A stretch of 64,000 nucleotides of DNA from Algiphilus sp. GTDB taxonomy: Bacteria; Pseudomonadota; Gammaproteobacteria; Nevskiales; Nevskiaceae. Shown here piece after piece: positions 1 through 8,423 of the stretch. The stretch covers positions 62,001 to 126,000 of the forward strand of contig NZ_JAGLEJ010000001.1 of the NCBI RefSeq assembly GCF_023145115.1, written 5' to 3'. The position numbers were made by a program, and so were the translations under genes. The first letter of the stretch is position 1. Every line of letters begins with the position of its first letter. Under the pieces are notes generated by a model, which was not told the DNA's origin, made no database searches, and saw only the letters and a list, made by a program, of their open reading frames with translations.

Positions 1-1
1 C

Positions 2-184
2 GAGCGGCTCGACGCGCTGCTGCGCGCGGCCTTCGCCAAGCGCCGCAAGACGCTGTCCAATGCGCTGGCCGGGGTCTGCACCGCCGCGGAACTGGAGACC
101 TGCGGCATCGACCCGCGGGCGCGCGCGGAAACCGTCCCGGTGACCGACTGGATCCGGCTGGCGAACCACCTCGCGCGGGGCTGA
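2..184 (+). CDS. rsmA: 16S rRNA dimethyladenosine transferase RsmA (KsgA), C-terminal fragment
   Basis: This is the 3' end of the methyltransferase that dimethylates two adjacent adenines in the terminal hairpin of 16S rRNA. Only the last 60 residues lie in the window, and the frame is open from the first bases, so the 5' part is cut off by the window edge. The segment AFAKRRKTLSNAL matches the conserved F-x-x-R-R-K-T-L element of the C-terminal helical domain of the KsgA family, and the stop at 182-184 fits its usual end. In many Gammaproteobacteria rsmA is followed by apaG and apaH. Here apaH lies about 11.8 kb away and apaG is not seen. Confidence 0.93.
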   Translation, partial: ERLDALLRAAFAKRRKTLSNALAGVCTAAELETCGIDPRARAETVPVTDWIRLANHLARG

Positions 185-258
185 GCCGCCCGGCCACTTG
201 GCGGCGACCGCCCGCTGGGGCACCATCGCGGGACTACGGCAACGAGCGGATCGCGCCC

Positions 259-696
259 ATGGAAGGTTACCGGCACATCCTGGCGGCAGTGGAAGCGCAG
301 GAGGACGACGGCCCGCGCGTTCTGCACCATGCCTGGGGTCTGGCACAGCGCTTCGAGGCCCGGCTGTCGCTGGTGCACGTGGTCGAGTACCTGCCGGTCG
401 ACCCGGCCGGCGACGCGCTGCTCGCCACACCGCTCGACCTCACCCACGAGCGCCGCGAACAGGCGCAGAAGACCCTCGATGGCTGGTGCACCGATGCCGG
501 CATCACGGTCGCCGACACCTGGGTCACCGTGGGCAGCATCACCCAGGAGATCCTGCGGGCGCGCGGCGAATCGGGCGCCGACCTGATCGTCATCGGGCAC
601 CGCTCGCGCCGCGGTCTGGCGGCGCTGTTCAGCTCGACCGACGACGGCGTGCTGCACCACGCCTGCTGCGACGTGCTGGCCATGCACCTCGACTAG
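259..696 (+). CDS. Universal stress protein, UspA family
   Basis: A 145-residue single-domain cytoplasmic universal stress protein, the usual length for the family. The N-terminal strand (residues 4-10), a long variable loop, the G-S-I-x-x-E-I-L element near residue 92 and the D-L-I-V-I-G-H strand at 108-114 follow the Usp fold. The ATP-binding class carries G-2x-G-9x-G-S/T after this strand. Here residues 114-131 read GHRSRRGLAALFSSTDDG, closer to the Escherichia coli UspA form with a double serine, so nucleotide binding is doubtful. These proteins accumulate under starvation and stress and usually act as dimers. The gene stands alone between rsmA and a convergent cyclase gene. The ribosome binding site is weak. 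Confidence 0.9.
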   Translation: MEGYRHILAAVEAQEDDGPRVLHHAWGLAQRFEARLSLVHVVEYLPVDPAGDALLATPLDLTHERREQAQKTLDGWCTDAGITVADTWVTVGSITQEILRARGESGADLIVIGHRSRRGLAALFSSTDDGVLHHACCDVLAMHLD

Positions 697-746
697 AGAA
701 GCCGCCGACCGCCGGTTTCGCGAATTGAAGGGGATTGCCGGGCCTT

Positions 747-3074
747 TCAGGCCTTGCGCTGATCGCCGGCGGCGGCAGCCTCGCTGCCGAAATAGACGTG
801 CGCGCGATCACGTCCCGCCTTCTTGGCGAGGTACATGGCGCGGTCGGCCTGCGACAGTAGCTCGCCGGCATCGACCGGGTCCTCGCTGTCGCCGCGGAAC
901 ACCGCCACTCCGACGCTGGCGGTAAGCGCGACGCGGTGCTCGCCGATGGCGATCGGCTCCGCGAGCAGGCCCCGGACACGCTCGGCGAAGACTTCGACGC
1001 GACCGCGCTCGCCGGCGCCGGTATCGACGACGACGAACTCGTCACCGGACAGCCGGGCGACGAAGTAGCCTTCGGCGGCGATCGATTCCAGCCGGCGCGC
1101 GGCCTCGCGCAGCACGGCGTCGCCGGTGTCGTGGCCGTAGCGGTCGTTGACGCGCTTGAAGCGGTCGAGATCGACGAATGCGACCGCCAGGTTCTTGCCG
1201 CGCTGCACGGCGACCCGCAGTGCATCACGCAGCGTGTTGATGGCGGCGGTGCGGTTGGGCAGACCGGTGAGATCGTCCTGCTGCGCCTGACGCGCCAGGC
1301 GGGCCTCGGCCGCCTCGCGCTCGCTGCAGTCGGTGGCCATGGCCATGAAGACCGGCGGCTCCTCAGCGCGCGAGTAGCTGAGCCGCACCTCGACCGGATA
1401 GCTGCTGCCGTCCGGCCGGCGGTGCCGGGCGCGGTAGTGGACATGCTCGGTCTGGCCGCTGCGCAGGCGGAGGTAGTAGTCGTGCAGCGTCTCGCTGTCC
1501 ACGCCCTCGGTGATCATGGCCGGCGTCATGCGCGCGAGCTGTCCGTCCTCCAGCCCCAGGTTCCGCTGCCCGGCGCGGTTGACCTCGGTGAAGTAGAGCG
1601 ACTGCGCATCGAAGACGTAGATCTCCTCGGCGGCATAGTCGAACAGGCGCCCCATGCGCAGCGACAGATTGTCCTTGCGCTGCTCCATGGTGAGATCGCG
1701 CAGCACCAGGACGAGCTGGCGGTCACCCTCGTCCTCCAGCGGCTGGGCGAGCAGGTCCACCGGGAAGGTGGTCGCGTCCCGTCGCCAGCCGACCACGCGC
1801 GGCAGGCGCGCACGCGCCTGACTGTCGCCGTAGTCGCTGATGTGCACGTCCGGCATGTTGAGGAAGGGCACCGGCATCAACTTGGTGACCGTGGCCCCGA
1901 CGAGCTCCTCGCGGCGATAGCCGAACATGCGCGCGACACGCGCGTTGGCGAAGGTGATGACCCCGGCGGTATCGGTGGTCAGCACGCCCTCGTCGAGATG
2001 GTCGACGATATCCTGCGTGCGGCGCGCATCGGCGCGCAGGCGATCGACGTTCTCGCGTCGCTCGCCGATGTCGTGAAAGAAGAGCACCGCGCCGTCCGCC
2101 GTGTCGCCGTGCCCCTCGAGCACGGCGGACGCCATCTCCACGTGGTGCATGGTGCCGTCGCGCGCGCGCAGGCGGCACTCCTCCATCGGCGTCTCGCAGC
2201 GCTCGCGGACCGCCGTCTCGGCGGGCGTCGTCATGGGTTGATCGTCCTCCGCCAGCGGATGGAACACCGAGTACACCAGGCGGCCGATCGCGTCCGAGCG
2301 CGACCAGCCGGTGAGCTGCTCGGCGATCCGGTTCATCTCCCGGATGCGGATGTCGGCGTCCACGATGATGACGCCGCGCTGCAGGCGATCGAGCGCCTGG
2401 GCCGCACGCCCGTCGAGCGATGACTGGGACGGTCCGGGCTCGGGCATGCCCTGGACGCGTGCGCGCGATTCGAGGTTGCGCGTCGCCGCCGCGGGTTGCG
2501 GGCGCAGCACCGCCAGGACGCCCAGCGCCAGCAGGACCAGTCCGCCAAGGATGAGCAGCCAGCCGTCGCGGCGCAGCTGCGCCACCGCCTCGGCACGGGC
2601 GGCCGCGACGGCGCCGCCGGCGGTCACGTAGCGCACCGTCGCCACCGTCCTGCCGTCGCGCACGATATCGAAGCTGCGCTCGGCACCGGCCTGCGCGACC
2701 ATCTGCTGGCGCAGGCGCTCGAGATACTCCGGCGACAGCATCGGAATGGAGAGGCCTTCGTAGGCATTGGCCTGCGCGACGGTGGTACCGCCGGGCACCG
2801 CGATCTCCAGCGAGCGCAACCCCACGGTTCCGCGCCGCACCAGCGTGCCGACGTAGGTCTGCAGCGCGTTGGAGCCCTCGGCCGCCAGCCGGGTCTCGAT
2901 CGCGCTGCGCAGCTGACGCTCGGCCTCCTCGCTCCCGATCGTCGCCTGCAGGCGCGCAGCCTGCAGCAGGACCGCGAGCCCCCAGAGCGACAGCACGCTT
3001 CCCACCGCGAGCCAGGCGATCATCGCGCCACGACCCAGCGTGAAACTTCGACCCTTGTCGAGAAGCGCTCTCAT
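747..3074 (-). CDS. Membrane-bound PAS-PAS-PAS-GGDEF diguanylate cyclase
   Basis: A 775-residue predicted cyclase that would join two GTP into cyclic di-GMP. In order: a membrane helix (about 18-40), a periplasmic region of about 130 residues, a second helix (171-190), three PAS-like sensor domains (about 226-340, 353-465 and 475-585) and a GGDEF domain (600 to about 765). The signature loop is SGDEF at 676-680, a variant found in active cyclases. The D-L-D-R-F-K-x-V-N-D metal and substrate segment at 635-644 is intact. No RxxD inhibitory site precedes the signature, so product feedback is probably absent, and there is no EAL domain. It lies downstream of the Tad pilus genes, which suggests but does not prove a role in surface attachment. 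Confidence 0.92.
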   Translation of the reverse strand: MRALLDKGRSFTLGRGAMIAWLAVGSVLSLWGLAVLLQAARLQATIGSEEAERQLRSAIETRLAAEGSNALQTYVGTLVRRGTVGLRSLEIAVPGGTTVAQANAYEGLSIPMLSPEYLERLRQQMVAQAGAERSFDIVRDGRTVATVRYVTAGGAVAAARAEAVAQLRRDGWLLILGGLVLLALGVLAVLRPQPAAATRNLESRARVQGMPEPGPSQSSLDGRAAQALDRLQRGVIIVDADIRIREMNRIAEQLTGWSRSDAIGRLVYSVFHPLAEDDQPMTTPAETAVRERCETPMEECRLRARDGTMHHVEMASAVLEGHGDTADGAVLFFHDIGERRENVDRLRADARRTQDIVDHLDEGVLTTDTAGVITFANARVARMFGYRREELVGATVTKLMPVPFLNMPDVHISDYGDSQARARLPRVVGWRRDATTFPVDLLAQPLEDEGDRQLVLVLRDLTMEQRKDNLSLRMGRLFDYAAEEIYVFDAQSLYFTEVNRAGQRNLGLEDGQLARMTPAMITEGVDSETLHDYYLRLRSGQTEHVHYRARHRRPDGSSYPVEVRLSYSRAEEPPVFMAMATDCSEREAAEARLARQAQQDDLTGLPNRTAAINTLRDALRVAVQRGKNLAVAFVDLDRFKRVNDRYGHDTGDAVLREAARRLESIAAEGYFVARLSGDEFVVVDTGAGERGRVEVFAERVRGLLAEPIAIGEHRVALTASVGVAVFRGDSEDPVDAGELLSQADRAMYLAKKAGRDRAHVYFGSEAAAAGDQRKA

Positions 3075-3142
3075 GCCGGCAGTGTAGTCCCCTCTCCCGT
3101 CCGGCGCGCAGCTACGCGCCGGAGGGAAAATGCGCCGTCACG

Positions 3143-3424
3143 TCAGTTGCCGCCCGACTCCACGAAGCTGCTGCGCTCGAAGGATTCGGGGATGTCGTGC
3201 GTGAAGCTCTTGAGATAGCGCTCCCAGACGCGCTGCGCGACTTCGCCGTCCATGCCGCTGGGCGGCCGCGAGGCCGTCTCGCCGCTGACCTGCAGATCGA
3301 GCCATTGCCGGGTCTCGTTGCCGACCGGCGGCGCGTCCGGGCCGCGATCCGCCAGGGCGGCGGAACAGGACACGGCGGCCGCGAGGCCGGGCAGCACCAT
3401 GCGCAGAATACGGGTACGGATCAT
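3143..3424 (-). CDS. DUF3613-family secreted protein of the Tad locus
   Basis: A 93-residue exported protein with an N-terminal signal peptide (MIRTRILRMVLPGLAAAV, cleavage near ALA-D) and a mature part containing R-x-W-L-D-L-Q and R-Y-L-K-S-F-T-H-D-I-P-E-x-F. Both motifs are typical of the DUF3613 family, often the last gene of Tad clusters; the function is unknown. I chose the ATG at 3424 over the TTG at 3430 because GGGAGG (3432-3437) stands six bases before the ATG but directly abuts the TTG. The start lies two bases after the stop of tadD, so the pair is very likely co-transcribed. It is the end of the leftward pilus operon. Confidence 0.8.
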   Translation of the reverse strand: MIRTRILRMVLPGLAAAVSCSAALADRGPDAPPVGNETRQWLDLQVSGETASRPPSGMDGEVAQRVWERYLKSFTHDIPESFERSSFVESGGN

Positions 3425-3426
3425 GA

Positions 3427-4137
3427 TCAACCTCCCGAGGTTGGTCGGATGGTGGCGCGCAGGCGTTCGGCCTGTGCACGCAGTCGGGCGAGCTCGGCAT
3501 CGCCGAGGCCGGAATCGCGGGCAAGCTCGCGCACCTGTGCCTCGTTGCCGGTGACGATCATCAGCAGCATCAGATTGGTGCGCGCGCGGCCGTTGTCGGG
3601 CTCGAGCTCGAGCGCGGTCGACAGCTGGAGCCGCGCATCGCGGAAGCGGGCTGCGCGCATCAGCGCGAAGCCGAGATCGTTGCGGATGGCGACATCGGTC
3701 GGCCGCATGCGCACGGCGTCGATGAAGTAGTCGATGGCGCCCGCGAGATCGCCGTCGCGCGCCGCGATGAGGCCGAGCCCGTGCCGCGCCTGGCCGCCGA
3801 ACTCGCCGTCCCGCAGGCGCAGATAGACGGCCTTGGCCTGGCCGTCGAGCTCGAGGCCGTAGAGCGCGCGCGCCTCGTAGAACTGCAGCTGCGGCGTGGC
3901 GCCGGACTCGCGCTGATACTCCTCGATGTGCGCGAGCGCGGCGTAGTACTTCTCCTGGTCCAGCAGCCGGCCGATCAGATCACGGTAGATGCCCGACTCG
4001 CGCTCGGCGGTGCCGCGCACGCCGGACTCGCGCTCCACTTCCTGCACGAAGCCACTGCTCTGACAGCCCGCCAGCATCAGCGCGCCGGTCAGCAGCGACA
4101 GCACGCACCCGAACGATTGCCACCTACCCCGCGACAT
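3427..4137 (-). CDS. tadD: Tad pilus lipoprotein TadD, tetratricopeptide repeats
   Basis: A 236-residue predicted outer-membrane lipoprotein. A signal peptide with lipobox LAGC puts the lipidated cysteine at residue 25. The rest is helical with several tetratricopeptide repeats (for example A-I-D-Y-F-I-D-A-V-R-M-R-P and the following A-L-E-L-E-P-D-N). TadD acts as the pilotin-like partner that helps the secretin assemble in the outer membrane. The reading frame overlaps the end of tadC by 14 bases and is followed within two bases by the DUF3613 gene. Position and domain content agree with TadD; sequence alone would only say TPR lipoprotein. Confidence 0.87.
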   Translation of the reverse strand: MSRGRWQSFGCVLSLLTGALMLAGCQSSGFVQEVERESGVRGTAERESGIYRDLIGRLLDQEKYYAALAHIEEYQRESGATPQLQFYEARALYGLELDGQAKAVYLRLRDGEFGGQARHGLGLIAARDGDLAGAIDYFIDAVRMRPTDVAIRNDLGFALMRAARFRDARLQLSTALELEPDNGRARTNLMLLMIVTGNEAQVRELARDSGLGDAELARLRAQAERLRATIRPTSGG

Positions 4138-5056
4138 TGCCCAGTGCCTTGATGATGGAAGCGAAGGCCGGACCCGCCACGAAGATGAGCAGGGCCGGGA
4201 AGAAGAACAGCACCATGACCACCGTCATGCGGCCCGAGAGCGCGTTGACCTTCTCGCGCATGGCCATCGCGCGCTGGTCCTCGAGCACCTGCAGCGCCTC
4301 GAGCAGCGGCTGGCGTACCTCGCCGCCGTAGCGGTCCACCTGACGCAGTACCGACAGGATGTTGGAGAGCTCGCTAACCTCCAGCGCGCGCTCGAGGTTG
4401 TGCAGCACCTCGGCGGCATCGGCGCCGGCATCGAGCTGCCGTGTCACCACGGCGAACTCGCGGTTGAGCTCCGGCAGCGTCCCGCGCCCTTCCCGCACGA
4501 GCGTCGCGAGGGCCTGCCGGGTGGACAGTCCGGCCTCGAAGAGCAGCACCAGCAGATGGATGAACAGCGGGACTTCCGCGGCGATCCGATCACGACGCGC
4601 ACTGGCACGCTTGCGTAGGAAGAAGCGCGGCGCCAGAAGACCGATGATGATCGCAACGACCAGATACATCAGATAGTTGACACCGGAGGCATCGGCTCCG
4701 GCGAACAACCAGGCAATGGCGACCAGCAGCGCACCCAGAATCGGCGCCAGCAACTGCGCTAGATAGTAGTAGGTGTGTTGGCGGGCCCCGCGCCAGCCAG
4801 CCTGCACCAGCAGTCGTGGCGTTTCGTTGTCGGTATCGACCAGATGCTCGATACTGCGGCCGCTGTCGGCGAGACCACTGAGCAGCCCTCCGGCCTCGCG
4901 GGGGGCATCGGGCGGCGCGGTGCTGTCGCTTGTCAGGCGATCTCGGATGCGCCGCTCGCGATTGCCGCGCACCAACAGCACGGCCAGAAGCCCCAGCCCC
5001 ATCACGCCCAGGAAGAAAGCACCGGCGACCAGCAGTGGAAGCATCTGCGCGCTCAC
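4124..5056 (-). CDS. tadC: Tad pilus inner-membrane platform protein TadC
   Basis: A 310-residue polytopic membrane protein of the GspF/TadC family. It has an N-terminal helix (about 5-29), a central helix pair (about 95-145), a cytoplasmic helical T2SSF domain and a C-terminal helix rich in Phe and Pro (about 275-300). With TadB it forms the inner-membrane platform that couples the TadA motor to pilus assembly. The start is GTG at 5056, overlapping the tadB stop in a GTGA junction, which indicates translational coupling. It overlaps tadD at the other end. Confidence 0.92.
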   Translation of the reverse strand: MSAQMLPLLVAGAFFLGVMGLGLLAVLLVRGNRERRIRDRLTSDSTAPPDAPREAGGLLSGLADSGRSIEHLVDTDNETPRLLVQAGWRGARQHTYYYLAQLLAPILGALLVAIAWLFAGADASGVNYLMYLVVAIIIGLLAPRFFLRKRASARRDRIAAEVPLFIHLLVLLFEAGLSTRQALATLVREGRGTLPELNREFAVVTRQLDAGADAAEVLHNLERALEVSELSNILSVLRQVDRYGGEVRQPLLEALQVLEDQRAMAMREKVNALSGRMTVVMVLFFFPALLIFVAGPAFASIIKALGNVAG

Positions 5057-5988
5057 GCTTCACCGTCCTGCACGCTCGCCAGCATGCGCCAGATCACGAA
5101 GACACCGGCGGCCTGAAGGGCCGCGGATCCGATCAGCATCCAGCGACCGCCGGTATCCACCCACATGTCGCTGTAGTAGCCGGGATTGCTGGCCAGGATG
5201 TAGAGCATCAGCCCCACCGGGATCACCGCCAGCACCACCGCCGAGAAACGCGTCTCCGCGGTCAGCGCGCGCAACTCCCGGGCCGCCATGTCGCGCGAGC
5301 GGATGGCCTGGATGAGGCTGCGGAAGATCTCGCGCAGGCTGCCGCCGTACTTGCGGTTGATCGACGCCGCCATCGACATCACCCGCAGATCGCGGATGCG
5401 GTGGATCTCCGCCATGTCCGCCAGCACGTTCTCGACCGATGCGCCGAGCCGGATCTGACGGCCGACGCTGACGAAGAGCCCGCGCAACGGCTCCGATGCC
5501 TCCTGCGACGAGACGATGAGCGCTTCCTCCAGGGAGTTGCCCGCGGAAAGCACCCGCATCACGTTGTCCAGGAAATCGGGCAGCTGCTCGATGATCCTGG
5601 CGCGGCGCTTGGCCGCCTGCCGCGAGAGCACCGCCCAGGTCATGACGAGCACGATGCCGATCATCACCAGGCCGGCGAGCCAGCCCATCAGTACCAGCGC
5701 CACCGGCACCAGCAAGGCGAAGGCGATCATCCAGCGCATCACCATCGCGGGCTCGGTGTCGGCACCGGTCCGCCAGACCAGATGGCACGCCCAGCGCAGC
5801 AACGGGTTGGCGATATGCTCCTCTTCGCCACTGCCGCCTGCGAGGGCCACGTCCTCGCCCGCGCGCAGGCGCATGAGCATGTCTTCCTGCCGCTCCCGGG
5901 AACGTGCGCGGGTCCACAGCCACATCGCGCCGAACACTGCGGTCAGTGCCAGCAGGAATACACCGGCCGGAGCCAGCTGCTCCATCAT
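5053..5988 (-). CDS. tadB: Tad pilus inner-membrane platform protein TadB
   Basis: A 311-residue polytopic membrane protein of the same GspF-like family as TadC. It has an N-terminal helix (about 6-28), a hydrophobic pair near 82-120, a cytoplasmic T2SSF domain with the family element G-x-S-L-E-E-A-L near residue 155, and two C-terminal helices. It partners TadC in the pilus platform. The start ATG at 5988 overlaps the stop of tadA (ATGA), and its own stop overlaps the start of tadC. Tight overlaps through tadZ-tadA-tadB-tadC point to a single transcript with coupled translation. Confidence 0.93.
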   Translation of the reverse strand: MMEQLAPAGVFLLALTAVFGAMWLWTRARSRERQEDMLMRLRAGEDVALAGGSGEEEHIANPLLRWACHLVWRTGADTEPAMVMRWMIAFALLVPVALVLMGWLAGLVMIGIVLVMTWAVLSRQAAKRRARIIEQLPDFLDNVMRVLSAGNSLEEALIVSSQEASEPLRGLFVSVGRQIRLGASVENVLADMAEIHRIRDLRVMSMAASINRKYGGSLREIFRSLIQAIRSRDMAARELRALTAETRFSAVVLAVIPVGLMLYILASNPGYYSDMWVDTGGRWMLIGSAALQAAGVFVIWRMLASVQDGEA

Positions 5989-7208
5989 GCCGCTTCTCCC
6001 CGCAGGTCGACGATCCGGTCCGATGCCGCATCGTAGTTGAACAGGTAGCGCAACCGGATCTCGCCGTCGGTCAGGCCCTCCACCTCGGCAACCGCCATGA
6101 GCCGCCGGGCGCCGTGCGGGAGACGGCTGACGTGCACCAGCAGTTCGACGCCGGAGACGATCTGGCCCCGCAGGGTCACTTCGCTGCCCGAATAGCCGGC
6201 GAAGCCGGCGAGCATCTCGAGACGATGGATGGCATCGTCGATGCCGTTGGCATGGATGGTCGTCATCGATCCGTCGTGGCCGGTGTTCATCGCCTGCAGC
6301 ATGTCCAGCACTTCATCGCCGCGCACCTCGCCGACGATGATGCGGTCGGGCCGCATGCGCAGCGCGTTGCGCACGAGATCGCGCGCGCTGACGGCGCGAC
6401 CACCCTCGAGATTGGGAGGGCGGGTCTCCAGTCGCACCACGTGCGGATGCTCGAGACGCAACTCGGCGGCATCCTCCACCGTGACCACGCGCTCGCCCTC
6501 CGGGATCCACTGCGAGAGCAGATTGAGGAAGGTGGTCTTGCCCGACCCCGTGCCGCCGAGCACGATCAGGTTGGTGCGCTGCGCAACGCGGTCGGCGAGG
6601 AAATCGAGCACCTCGCGCGTCGCGCTGCCCAGGTTGATCAGGTCGTCGGCCGTCAGTGCCTGCTTGCGGAACTTGCGGATCGAGAGACAGGGACCGTCCA
6701 GCGCGATCGGCGGGATGATCGCGTTGACGCGCGATCCATCGGGAAGTCGGGCATCGACCATCGGCGTGGATTCGTCCACGCGCCGGCCCAGCGGCGCGAG
6801 GATGCGCTGGATCACGCGCAGCACGTGCTGGTCGTTCGCGAAGCGGATGGGGACCGACGAGAGGAGCCCCTCCCGCTCCACGAAGACGCGCTCGGGGCCG
6901 TTCACGACGATGTCGTTGACCGAGTCGTCATCGACCAGTTCCTGCAGGGGGCCGAATCCGACGAGCTCGTCACGGGCATCGCGGGCCAGCCACTCGGTCT
7001 CGCGCGCGTTCACCGGCAGGCGCTGCTCCACGACGTAGCGTCGCACCTGGTCGGTCACGAAACGCTCGACACGCTCGCTGGTCCAGGCATCGAAGTCGAT
7101 GTCCCGTTCCTCGATGAGCTGGATCAGATACCGGTGCAGCTTCGCCTTCAGATCCTGATACTGATCCGAAAGGCGGAAGTCCTGCGCGCTGGCGGCTCCG
7201 AGCGTCAT
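5985..7208 (-). CDS. tadA: Tad pilus motor ATPase TadA/CpaF
   Basis: A 407-residue secretion ATPase of the CpaF/TadA branch of type II/IV secretion motors. The Walker A motif GGTGSGKT is at 218-225. The Walker B region R-P-D-R-I-I-V-G-E-V-R-G-D-E is at 286-299, and the His box T-G-H-D-G-S-M-T-T-I-H-A-N at 309-321. The N-terminal third is the usual helical domain with E-L-V-G-F-G-P-L at 81-88. It should form a cytoplasmic hexamer that hydrolyses ATP to drive pilin insertion. The open frame continues further upstream, but the ATG at 7208 is the right start: it overlaps the tadZ stop (ATGA) and gives the normal family length. Confidence 0.96.
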   Translation of the reverse strand: MTLGAASAQDFRLSDQYQDLKAKLHRYLIQLIEERDIDFDAWTSERVERFVTDQVRRYVVEQRLPVNARETEWLARDARDELVGFGPLQELVDDDSVNDIVVNGPERVFVEREGLLSSVPIRFANDQHVLRVIQRILAPLGRRVDESTPMVDARLPDGSRVNAIIPPIALDGPCLSIRKFRKQALTADDLINLGSATREVLDFLADRVAQRTNLIVLGGTGSGKTTFLNLLSQWIPEGERVVTVEDAAELRLEHPHVVRLETRPPNLEGGRAVSARDLVRNALRMRPDRIIVGEVRGDEVLDMLQAMNTGHDGSMTTIHANGIDDAIHRLEMLAGFAGYSGSEVTLRGQIVSGVELLVHVSRLPHGARRLMAVAEVEGLTDGEIRLRYLFNYDAASDRIVDLRGEAA

Positions 7209-8410
7209 GAGCGGCCCAGCATGCGTGCGAACAGACCGCCGCGCTCGCCTTCGGCGCTGCTGCGCCCGCCGCCCTGCTGGACAAGGGCACCCAGTGCCTC
7301 GATCTCGCGGACGTAGGGATCGCGCGGCGCCAGATCCATCATCGGCTCGCCGGCGTTCATCGCCTGCACCCGGTTCGCCGGGGTCCCGCTCAGGGTTCCG
7401 GCGAGCGGCAGCTCGAGCAGCTGGGAGAGGTTCTCCGCCTCGAGTCCGAGCCGGCGCTGGTAGTTGTCGACCACCAGCCGCACGTGATTCAGCGAGGTAT
7501 CGCCCAGTCGCAGCTCGCGCAGCAGGTACTTGCTGTGTCGCGACTTGAGAATGGATTGATCGCTGATCAGGAGACTGTGCCCGGAGAGCCCGATGACGCC
7601 GGCGAGCGCATCCAGGCCCGCGTGGGCGTCGAGCGCCACCACGATCGTGGAGAAGAGTGGCCGCAGCACCTCGAGCAGCTTGACCAACTCGTCCGCATCG
7701 ATGTCCGGGTAGCCCAGCCACTCCTCCGGCAGACTGAGCACATAGAGACCGCTGCCGTGACGCGCGAATGCGGTATCGACGAGCGTCTGATCGCAGCGGT
7801 AGACATCCTGGATCGCGTCCAGCAACCCGTACGCGGGGTGAAGATTGAGGAAGACGGCTCCGGCGCCGGGGGGCGCGGACAGATCGACCAGCAGGCTGCG
7901 CTCGCTCTCCGGGCGCTGCCGCATGAGCGTCAGCGCCAGATGCTCGGCAGCGAAGGGCAGCCCCTCGTAGGCCGTGGCCGAGAACAGGCTAATGATGCTC
8001 CCCTGTGCGGCCGCGCTCTGGCGGCTTCCGGAACCGAGCGAACGCCGCAGGACCTTCGACAGCAGGCCGGGCAGCTGCTCATCATCCCGCTGCAGCACGA
8101 AGAAGTCGCGCGCGCCGCTGCGCATGGCCGACAGCACGACATCCTGGGCCCCGTCGCTGCCCAGACCGACGACGGGGACCTCCGGGTAGCGTTCCAGGAA
8201 GCCTTCCACCAGGCGCGCGCGCAACTCGCGGTTCTCGTGCGAGAACTCGAAGAACGCGACATCCACGCGGCCCAGGTTGCCGATCCGCTCGAGGAGATCC
8301 TCCGTGCTGGCGGCACGCACCAGCGAGAAATCGGCCGCGTCGCCGACGCCGTTCTGCAGCCAGTTCAGATAGACCGGATCGTCCGCGACCACCACACCCT
8401 GGGTATTCAT
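7205..8410 (-). CDS. tadZ: Tad pilus localisation protein TadZ/CpaE-like
   Basis: A 401-residue protein with a receiver-like N-terminal domain (about 1-125) and a C-terminal ParA/MinD-like fold, the architecture of CpaE/TadZ, which marks the site of Tad pilus assembly at the pole. The deviant Walker A position is degenerate: residues 142-153 read LFSATAYEGLPF instead of K-G-G-x-G-x-T, with no lysine. The later D-L-S-A-P-P-G strand and S-L-L-I-S-D-Q-S strand keep the fold. Loss of catalytic residues is known within this family, so the protein may act without ATP hydrolysis. It lies 13 bases downstream of cpaC and overlaps tadA. Confidence 0.88.
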   Translation of the reverse strand: MNTQGVVVADDPVYLNWLQNGVGDAADFSLVRAASTEDLLERIGNLGRVDVAFFEFSHENRELRARLVEGFLERYPEVPVVGLGSDGAQDVVLSAMRSGARDFFVLQRDDEQLPGLLSKVLRRSLGSGSRQSAAAQGSIISLFSATAYEGLPFAAEHLALTLMRQRPESERSLLVDLSAPPGAGAVFLNLHPAYGLLDAIQDVYRCDQTLVDTAFARHGSGLYVLSLPEEWLGYPDIDADELVKLLEVLRPLFSTIVVALDAHAGLDALAGVIGLSGHSLLISDQSILKSRHSKYLLRELRLGDTSLNHVRLVVDNYQRRLGLEAENLSQLLELPLAGTLSGTPANRVQAMNAGEPMMDLAPRDPYVREIEALGALVQQGGGRSSAEGERGGLFARMLGRS

Positions 8411-8423
8411 GGCAGCGGCCTTG

